Of a DNA stretch of 19,550 nucleotides, positions 14,704 to 19,550 are shown in pieces. The DNA lies in NCBI GenBank assembly GCA_023485205.1, contig JAMCZX010000010.1:1-19550 (forward strand). Reading direction: 5' to 3'. The notes beneath the pieces are model-generated. The model saw nothing but the letters and a program-made list of their open reading frames with translations, did no database searches and had not been told where the DNA came from. Origin of the DNA: Candidatus Omnitrophota bacterium. Lineage in GTDB: Bacteria; Ratteibacteria; UBA8468; B48-G9; DTJG01. How positions within the stretch are numbered: the first letter of the stretch is position 1; each line of letters starts with the position of its first letter. Made by a program: the position numbers and the translations under genes.

Positions 14704-15546
14704 TCAGGCCCACTCTTCGGAAAGAATTTCCCCTTTAATACTTACAACAATCTGTTTTAATGGAATCTTTCTTTTGACAGATGATGTTGCTTGCTGTGCT
14801 AATCTTAAAAGTCCCATACAACATGGAACTTCCATTATTACCACAGTCAATGTATTTATATGAGCCTGTTCCACCAAATCTTTTATTTTTTCTACATACT
14901 CTTCTAAACCTTCATCCAACTTTGGACAGGCAACAGCAATGGATTTTCCTTTTAAAAAATTCTCATGAAAATCCCCAACAGCATAAGCAACACAATCTGC
15001 GCAAAGAAGAACATCTGCATTTTTAAAATAGGAAGCAGATGGAGAAACCAAATGAAGTTGTACTGGCCACTGTCTAAGTTGAGATATTCTTTTTCCGGTT
15101 TCCTCAACCTGTTCTTTTTGATTTTCTCTCATATCTACCATTTGTGCCCCCGGGCAACCAGATGGGTGCATACCTTTATGCATCATTTTTTTATTTATTG
15201 GTATTTCCATGTTTTTCTCCTTTAAAAATGAAATAGCCTGATTAAATAGTTCTTTTTCGTTATGGGCAAGAAGATGTTCAAGATGCGCTTTTATAACATT
15301 TTTCCCCTGTTTTATGATATTACCCATAACTTTCTTTTCATCATAAGCTTCTGACTCTCTTTCTTCAATCGTTATTGCTCCTTGAGGACAATGCCCTATA
15401 CAGGCACCAAGTCCATCACAAAACAGGTCACTGATAAGTCTTACCTTGCCATCAATAATTTGTAAAGCTCCTTCAGGACAGTTAGGTATACATAATCCAC
15501 ATCCATTACACTTTTCATGGTCAATCTTTATAATTTTTCTTTTCAT
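14704..15546 (-). CDS. Fe-S protein with ferredoxin-like N-terminus and cysteine-rich C-terminal domain
   Basis: Cytoplasmic protein of 280 residues. The N-terminal di-cluster ferredoxin fold has CNGCGLCIPNCP (Cys 13, 16, 19, 23; one complete [4Fe-4S] motif) and CDGLGACIGHCP (Cys 43, 49, 53), in which the second Cys of the CxxCxxCxxxC pattern is Leu46; the second cluster could be three-ligand, altered or absent. The C-terminal part (about 120-280) has further cysteines in SGCPG (131), LLCADC (182, 185), VACPKLDE (207) and EVPCCMGL (242-243), suggesting another metal or redox site. Similar proteins occur in anaerobes, from memory sometimes near hybrid-cluster (Hcp) genes, but no Hcp is present here. 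It is third in the rrf2 unit, 14 bases after the HD gene, with AAGGTGG before its ATG. The exact reaction is unknown. Confidence 0.8.
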   Translation of the reverse strand: MKRKIIKIDHEKCNGCGLCIPNCPEGALQIIDGKVRLISDLFCDGLGACIGHCPQGAITIEERESEAYDEKKVMGNIIKQGKNVIKAHLEHLLAHNEKELFNQAISFLKEKNMEIPINKKMMHKGMHPSGCPGAQMVDMRENQKEQVEETGKRISQLRQWPVQLHLVSPSASYFKNADVLLCADCVAYAVGDFHENFLKGKSIAVACPKLDEGLEEYVEKIKDLVEQAHINTLTVVIMEVPCCMGLLRLAQQATSSVKRKIPLKQIVVSIKGEILSEEWA

Positions 15547-15560
15547 CTATTCAACCCACC

Positions 15561-16283
15561 TTATATTTTGTAAATCTTCTTTGCCATCTGTTTTCCTGTT
15601 TCAGTAAGAAAAATCTTATCAATCAATTTTTTTAGTCTATCTTTATCTTTGGTATCTACTTCATCTTTTAGATTAACAAGCCGATCAGCATCATATAACA
15701 CCTTAAAATTATTTGAATCAATTTCTCCGGGACAATGGTGATGAGCAATTATATTACATATTTCCTCAACATCTTCTTTTTTTAATCCATATTTTAAAAG
15801 AATCTTTCTTGCAATTTCAGGACCTTCTTTTTCCTGATAATGTCCATCAGAAGAACCATATTTTTCTTCTGCCACTTTTATTCCTATATCATGCAGAATA
15901 CTTGCAGGTATAACTATCTGCCAATCAGCTTTTTCATTTTTTAATAATTCTTCTGCGAAATTAAGGACATTTTTAGCATGGATTATTCTTTTTGTGTCTC
16001 TGCCAAAATATTCTTCCAATTCCTTTATAAGTTTTTCTTTTATTGTTAATTTTTTATTTTCCATATATGTGTTATATACCTGTTGGCCTACACATTCTTT
16101 ACCGTATTTGCACCATTCAAGACACGATAAATCTATTTCCCTGCGGATAAGACTTTTACAATCTGGACAAATAACTTTTACCTCATCTGTCCATATTTCA
16201 ACCTCTGTTCCACAAGAAGGACATTTTATTTCCTCTGGTTTTGGCTGTCTTAAACCTATCGAACCGGGGCATTTAAAAACCAT
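15561..16283 (-). CDS. HD-domain hydrolase with N-terminal zinc-ribbon/cysteine-rich region
   Basis: A 240-residue cytoplasmic protein in two parts. The N-terminus (about 1-70) is rich in cysteine: Cys5, CPSC (21-24), CPDC (39-42), then Cys54, Cys58 and Cys63 in SCLEWCKYGKECVG. The two CxxC pairs look like a zinc ribbon; the last three plus Cys5 could hold a second metal or Fe-S site. The C-terminus (about 80-235) is an HD domain with His102, LHDIG (130-134, His131-Asp132), HHH (181-183) and Asp198/Asp200, so a metal-dependent phosphohydrolase is expected. The substrate is unknown; nucleotides or signalling nucleotides are both possible. AGAGG lies five bases before the ATG. It sits 12 bases after rrf2 and before the Fe-S protein, which suggests a redox-linked role. 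Confidence 0.82.
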   Translation of the reverse strand: MVFKCPGSIGLRQPKPEEIKCPSCGTEVEIWTDEVKVICPDCKSLIRREIDLSCLEWCKYGKECVGQQVYNTYMENKKLTIKEKLIKELEEYFGRDTKRIIHAKNVLNFAEELLKNEKADWQIVIPASILHDIGIKVAEEKYGSSDGHYQEKEGPEIARKILLKYGLKKEDVEEICNIIAHHHCPGEIDSNNFKVLYDADRLVNLKDEVDTKDKDRLKKLIDKIFLTETGKQMAKKIYKI

Positions 16284-16295
16284 AAAAACCTCTTT

Positions 16296-16715
16296 TTATA
16301 TTTTGCTATTTTTTTCCAACAAAGAATGTAAAGAAATAGATTGAAGTTGTGTTTTTATATAATCTTCAATTTTATCTATTCTCTTCTTTAAAGGACAGGT
16401 GTTAATATTAGGACAAATATTCTTTTTAAATATACACTCATTCAATTTTAAAGGGCCCTGAAATACTTCTATCAAGTCAGTTAAAAATATCCTATCAGGA
16501 GAAACAGATAAAGCAAATCCTCCTCCTTTCCCTTTATAAGAATGTAATATCCCTTTTTTATTTAACATTTGCATTATTTTTCTTAAAAAAGGCCGTGGTA
16601 TCTTCAGTTCTTCCACAAGTTTATCAACCGGCATTATTTCTTCCTCATTTATTGCCATAAAACATAAAGCCCTTACTGCATAATCTGTATCCCTGGTAAT
16701 AAGTTTTCCTTTCAT
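16296..16715 (-). CDS. Rrf2-family transcriptional regulator with Fe-S-type cysteines
   Basis: Winged helix-turn-helix repressor of the Rrf2 family (relatives: IscR, NsrR, RsrR). In 139 residues, TRDTDYAVRALCFMA (7-21) and the recognition region KIPRPFLRKIMQML (38-51) are typical, followed by the wing GKGGGFALSVSPDRI (62-76). Cys94, Cys101 and Cys107 match the three-cysteine cluster-binding loop (spacing seven then six), so the protein probably senses Fe-S status, redox or nitric oxide. The ATG at 16713-16715 has only a weak purine-rich site upstream. It heads the HD/Fe-S unit, and its promoter holds a near-perfect palindrome, pointing to autoregulation. The ligand-free state and exact signal cannot be read from the sequence. 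Confidence 0.92.
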   Translation of the reverse strand: MKGKLITRDTDYAVRALCFMAINEEEIMPVDKLVEELKIPRPFLRKIMQMLNKKGILHSYKGKGGGFALSVSPDRIFLTDLIEVFQGPLKLNECIFKKNICPNINTCPLKKRIDKIEDYIKTQLQSISLHSLLEKNSKI

Positions 16716-16741
16716 TTTTCTTATAAAAATTCTTTCTGTTA

Positions 16742-16766
16742 AAAAGATACCATATTAGTATCATTT
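16742..16766. promoter_or_regulatory. Candidate Rrf2 operator (palindrome)
   Basis: On the plus strand AAAAGATAC, seven bases (CATATTA), then GTATCATTT: two nine-base arms matching at eight of nine positions. The palindrome covers the -10 and the entire spacer of the rrf2 promoter, so a bound dimer would block RNA polymerase. Size and dyad symmetry suit an Rrf2 dimer site; assignment to this regulator is inferred from position. Confidence 0.6.
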
Positions 16767-16772
16767 AGTCAA
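16744..16772 (-). promoter_or_regulatory. Promoter of the rrf2-HD-FeS unit
   Basis: Minus strand: -35 TTGACT (16767-16772), a 17-base spacer ending TGG, and -10 TATCTT (16744-16749), giving an extended -10 TGGTATCTT. The predicted start is near 16737, about 20 bases before the rrf2 ATG. It begins 14 bases after the nrdJ stop codon. Confidence 0.6.
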
Positions 16773-16785
16773 TAAAAAATAAAAA

Positions 16786-19050
16786 CTAACAACGGGAAAA
16801 ACCACAATTATAACATTTTGAACAACCTTCTTCATAAGTAAGAATTTCTCCGCAATCAGGACAAATTCCTATAATATTTTTATTTTTAAAATTCTTTAAT
16901 TTATCGCCTAAAGGTAAAAATAAGGTGTTATTATTTTTTTCTGAATTTATATTTTTACTATTTTGAAAATTGTTTATAGTCTCTTCTATTACTTTAGCAA
17001 TAGCATCTGCACAGGAGAAAATTTTTACACCTTTCTGATATGAAGGAGAGGGACAACGGATATTTTTTAATTGTTCAACAATTGATTTTGCATCTACGCC
17101 AGAGCGAAGACATAAAGAAGTAAGTCTGCCAATAGCTTCTAACTGGCTTGCCGCACAACCACCCGCTTTACCCATCTGAATAAATACCTCAAATGGCTGA
17201 CCACTTTTATCGCAATTAACGGTTACATAAAGATTACCACATCCTGTAGTGACTTTTATTGTATTTCCCATAGTTACATCCGGTCTGGGTTTCGGAGTAA
17301 TTTTCCCTTTTGCTGTAAAACCAACAGATTCTTTATTTATATTCAGAACCTGATTTTCTCTGCTTTTATTACGATAAATAGTTACACCCTTACATCTTAA
17401 TTCATAAGCCTGTAAAAATATTTTCTTCACATCTTCTTTACTGGACGTTTCAGGAAGATTAACCGTTTTGGAAACGGCATTATTAACATATTTCTGAAAT
17501 ACTGCCTGCATTTTTATATGCCACTGCGGTTCAATATCATGAGATGTCACAAAAACTTTTTTTACATCCTGCGGGATTTCATCAATATGCTGGATAGAAC
17601 CAATCTCTGCTATTTTTTCCATTAATTGCCTGCTGTAAAAATTTCTTTTTTTTGCCACTTCTTCAAAAATCGGGTCAACCTCTATCAATTTATCATTATC
17701 CATAACATTTCTGAAATATGAAAGAGCAAAAATAGGCTCTATACCAGAAGAACAAGGTCCGGCAATAATACTAATAGTTCCAGTAGGAGCAATAGTGGTT
17801 AGGGTTGAGTTCCTTAACTTTAAACCCTCTTTTTCATAAATACTACCCTTATAGGCAGGAAATACTCCTCTTGATTCTGCAAGAAAGATGGATTTATTTT
17901 GTGCCTCTTTTAAAATAAAACCCATAATTTTTTCTGCTAATTGTAAAGCATCCTGGGAATTATAAGGTATGTTTAATTTAAACAAAAGAGTTGCCCATCC
18001 CATAACACCTAAACCGATTTTTCTGGTCACCTTTGTCATTTTTTCAATCTGAGGAATGGGAAATTTATTCACATCTATAAGATTATCAAGAAAATGAATA
18101 CTATTATGAACAGTTTTTTTAAGTTTCCCCCAGTTAATCTGATATCCATCCTGTATTTTCTCTACCATATTTGATAAATTAATAGACCCTAAATCGCAGC
18201 TTTCATAAGGTAAAAGAGGTTGTTCTCCACAAGGATTTGTTGATTCTATTTCACCAAGATTGGGTGTAGGATTTGCTTTATTTATTTTGTCAATAAATAT
18301 TATTCCGGGTTCTCCATTTTTATGTGCTTGAGAAACTATTAAATCAAAAACCTTATTTGCTTCAAGTGTATCCTTTGCCTGTCCGGAATGTGGGTCTATT
18401 AAATTATATTTTTCTCCATTATTTAGTTTCTCCATAAATTCATCAGTAATGGCTACAGAGATATTAAAATTTGTAAGGACATGAGAATCATCTTTACAGG
18501 TAATAAAATCCAGAATATCAGGATGGTCAACCCTTAAGATTCCCATATTTGCCCCTCTTCGTGTACCTCCCTGCTTTATTGCTTCTGTAGCCGCATCATA
18601 AACCCTCATAAAAGAAACAGGACCTGAAGCTATTCCCTTAGTAGTTTGAACCACTGAATTTTGCGGTCTTAGTTTAGAAAAAGAAAAACCTGTTCCTCCC
18701 CCGGATTTATGGATAATAGCTGTAATTTTAAGAGTTTCAAAAATACCCCCTATAGAATCTTCAACTGGCAAAGTAAAACAGGCACTTAACTGCCCTAATT
18801 CCTTTCCTGCGTTCATTAAACATGGAGAATTTGGCATAAATTCCAGATTATACATCATTTCATAAAAAATCTCTTCTGTATCTTGAACTTCAGAATCTGA
18901 GATACCATAGAATTTATCTCCTGAAGCAATTGCCCTTGCCACTCTAAGAAATAATTGTTCTGGCGTTTCAATAATTTCTCCATTCTCATTCTTGGATAAA
19001 TATCTTTTTTCCAAAACTTTTAAAGCATTTTGAGAAATTTTAATACTCAT
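16786..19050 (-). CDS. nrdJ: Class II (adenosylcobalamin-dependent) ribonucleoside-diphosphate reductase
   Basis: Cytoplasmic enzyme reducing ribonucleotides to deoxyribonucleotides with a B12-derived radical, independent of oxygen. I start at the ATG (19048-19050), giving 754 residues; an in-frame GTG at 19062 falls inside the Shine-Dalgarno itself. Numbering from the ATG: Cys91 in LSACF (substrate-reducing pair), N-P-C-G-E (272-276; thiyl Cys274, Glu276), Cys285 in SCDLGS (probable second member of the pair), the phosphate loop APTGTIS (about 421-427), a TSCPD-type domain about 595-695 (GKAGGCAASQLEAIGRL), and a C-terminal cysteine cluster (730, 733, 743, 746, 749, 754), probably a zinc ribbon plus the redox-active tail. 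No NrdR-like box was found; its promoter instead carries a half-conserved palindrome like that of rrf2. rrf2 follows 70 bases downstream. Confidence 0.95.
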   Translation of the reverse strand: MSIKISQNALKVLEKRYLSKNENGEIIETPEQLFLRVARAIASGDKFYGISDSEVQDTEEIFYEMMYNLEFMPNSPCLMNAGKELGQLSACFTLPVEDSIGGIFETLKITAIIHKSGGGTGFSFSKLRPQNSVVQTTKGIASGPVSFMRVYDAATEAIKQGGTRRGANMGILRVDHPDILDFITCKDDSHVLTNFNISVAITDEFMEKLNNGEKYNLIDPHSGQAKDTLEANKVFDLIVSQAHKNGEPGIIFIDKINKANPTPNLGEIESTNPCGEQPLLPYESCDLGSINLSNMVEKIQDGYQINWGKLKKTVHNSIHFLDNLIDVNKFPIPQIEKMTKVTRKIGLGVMGWATLLFKLNIPYNSQDALQLAEKIMGFILKEAQNKSIFLAESRGVFPAYKGSIYEKEGLKLRNSTLTTIAPTGTISIIAGPCSSGIEPIFALSYFRNVMDNDKLIEVDPIFEEVAKKRNFYSRQLMEKIAEIGSIQHIDEIPQDVKKVFVTSHDIEPQWHIKMQAVFQKYVNNAVSKTVNLPETSSKEDVKKIFLQAYELRCKGVTIYRNKSRENQVLNINKESVGFTAKGKITPKPRPDVTMGNTIKVTTGCGNLYVTVNCDKSGQPFEVFIQMGKAGGCAASQLEAIGRLTSLCLRSGVDAKSIVEQLKNIRCPSPSYQKGVKIFSCADAIAKVIEETINNFQNSKNINSEKNNNTLFLPLGDKLKNFKNKNIIGICPDCGEILTYEEGCSKCYNCGFSRC

Positions 19051-19055
19051 TTTTT

Positions 19056-19060
19056 CCCTC
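19056..19060 (-). promoter_or_regulatory. Ribosome-binding site of nrdJ
   Basis: GAGGG on the minus strand, five A bases before the ATG at 19050. The upstream GTG candidate overlaps this site, which favours the ATG. Confidence 0.75.
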
Positions 19061-19071
19061 ACTTTACTTTT

Positions 19072-19092
19072 GAGACAAACTTAGTATCATTT
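19072..19092. promoter_or_regulatory. Imperfect copy of the rrf2 palindrome at the nrdJ promoter
   Basis: On the plus strand GAGAC, seven bases, GTATCATTT. One arm is identical to the rrf2 operator arm over nine bases, and the minus-strand identity extends to the 12-mer AAATGATACTAA. The other core arm differs at one of five positions, with the same seven-base spacing. It overlaps the -10 and the predicted start. The nine-base arm also occurs once inside glmM (9338-9346), so the arm alone is not decisive. Confidence 0.4.
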
Positions 19093-19117
19093 TATTTCCA
19101 TATTTATTCTTTGTCAA
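19089..19117 (-). promoter_or_regulatory. Promoter of nrdJ
   Basis: Minus strand: a perfect -35 TTGACA (19112-19117), a 17-base spacer and -10 TAAAAT (19089-19094, five of six). The predicted start is near 19082, giving a leader of about 30 bases with GAGGG. The leader is far too short for a cobalamin riboswitch. Confidence 0.7.
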
Positions 19118-19125
19118 AAAAATTG

Positions 19126-19550
19126 TGTAGTTTAAAATATAGAATGTCACTTTTTTAATATGGTAATTCTTCATTCAATAAATTCATTATTATACCAAAT
19201 TCTTATTTTTTTATCCGGATGAATATAAAGTGAAATTTTTCTTCCTACTAAATTTCTTTTATCATTTAATCTATAAATTGTTCCATTATAAGAAAAAGCA
19301 TTTGTTCTATCAACCTTTCTTGTATCTTTAATGCAGAATATATCATCAAGATTTATTTTATCTTGTAATGGTTTAAAAACTGATGGTATTTTTCTTTTTT
19401 CTGGGGTTGTTTTTATTTCTCTATTTATCCAATTTTTGTTATACCAATCTATCCAATTTTGAAAAGCACTATTCAATTGATTCATTCTATTGATTTTCCC
19501 TCTATTTTCTTTAATAAATCTACTATTGATAAATCTAAATATTCTTTCTA
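19126..19550 (-). mobile_element. 3' part of an insertion sequence with DDE/Mu-type transposase
   Basis: The transposase tail plus about 45 non-coding bases. The outer end is guessed at the TGTAG at 19126-19130, because TGT ends and a nearby repeated TGTCAC-like motif (19145-19150) are common in elements with this transposase type. The other end and any target duplication lie outside the window, so the boundary is tentative. The element stops about nine bases before the -35 of nrdJ. Confidence 0.45.
19171..19550 (-). CDS. DDE transposase/integrase, C-terminal part (runs off the right edge)
   Basis: The open frame continues to the window edge without a start, so the coding region extends past 19550; the internal ATG at 19485 is only an in-frame Met. 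Upstream of it the frame reads ERIFRFINSRF..., and then come WIDWYNKNWINRE and TTPEKRK, matching the end of an integrase catalytic core (the FxxWYNxxRxHR...TPxE pattern of IS481-like and related elements). The final segment RKVDRTNAFSYNGTIYRL and GRKISLYIHPDKKIRIWYNN resembles the small beta-barrel that follows the core in Mu-type transposases. The DDE residues lie outside the window. The exact IS family cannot be fixed. It reads in the same direction as nrdJ, so read-through is possible. Confidence 0.8.
   Translation of the reverse strand, partial: ERIFRFINSRFIKENRGKINRMNQLNSAFQNWIDWYNKNWINREIKTTPEKRKIPSVFKPLQDKINLDDIFCIKDTRKVDRTNAFSYNGTIYRLNDKRNLVGRKISLYIHPDKKIRIWYNNEFIE

Noticed and set aside
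14781..15225. Two open frames on the plus strand opposite the Fe-S protein
   Set aside because: They are rich in residues expected from reverse translation of the real gene, lack family motifs, and would conflict with the cysteine motifs on the minus strand.
16742..16766. The palindrome as a transcription terminator for nrdJ
   Set aside because: It follows the nrdJ stop, but its stem is short and AT-rich, the loop is seven bases and there is no long T tract; its exact fit over a promoter spacer makes an operator more likely.
19051..19125. Cobalamin riboswitch or NrdR box upstream of the B12-dependent reductase
   Set aside because: The leader from the predicted start is only about 30 bases, far too short for a B12 riboswitch, and I see no pair of NrdR-type ACA..TGT boxes.

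Overview
The window is AT-rich, densely coded bacterial DNA. Most genes lie on the minus strand; three lie on plus (an O6-alkylguanine methyltransferase-like gene, an M24 peptidase-like gene and nfeD). The gene content suggests an anaerobe: a class II (adenosylcobalamin-dependent) ribonucleotide reductase, a polyferredoxin-like Fe-S protein, an Fe-S type Rrf2 regulator, and phosphate acetyltransferase for fermentation. Exported Deg-type proteases and an exported PIG-L deacetylase fit a cell with a periplasm-like space. I cannot place it in a phylum from this sequence. An uncultured low-GC anaerobic lineage is a reasonable but unproven guess.

Layout, left to right. (1) 1-956, minus: nagB and the start of pta, stop and start codons overlapping by 4 bases. 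(2) 1030-1290, plus: a minimal single-domain MGMT. (3) 1300-6520, minus: an exported PIG-L deacetylase, an orphan VapB antitoxin, a vapC toxin wrecked by an internal deletion, a stand-alone coaB, an exported Deg-type protease with four PDZ-like repeats, and an exported paralogue that has lost catalytic His and Ser. (4) 6621-9004, plus: a divergently transcribed M24-fold protein without most metal ligands, and an overlapping nfeD. (5) 8982-13422, minus: a compact rplU-hflX-nrnA-truB-glmM operon with overlapping genes and a good extended -10 promoter. (6) 13513-14643, minus: a GAF/HD-GYP protein with its own promoter. (7) 14704-16715, minus: Rrf2 regulator, zinc-ribbon HD hydrolase and Fe-S protein, behind a promoter filled by a palindrome. 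(8) 16786-19050, minus: class II ribonucleotide reductase, whose promoter carries a degraded version of the same palindrome. (9) about 19126 to the right edge: the 3' end of an insertion sequence.

How it fits together. nagB, glmM and the PIG-L enzyme all touch amino-sugar chemistry, although they are in separate transcription units. The rplU operon joins ribosome or RNA maintenance (L21, HflX, NrnA, TruB) to cell-wall precursor synthesis (GlmM). The most promising regulatory signal is the palindrome GATAC-7 bases-GTATC over the rrf2 promoter together with GAGAC-7 bases-GTATC over the nrdJ promoter. It suggests that one Fe-S-sensing regulator controls both the HD/Fe-S module and deoxynucleotide synthesis. 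No gene-free stretch exceeds about 120 bases. I found no tRNA, rRNA, CRISPR array, riboswitch or convincing GC-rich terminator hairpin.
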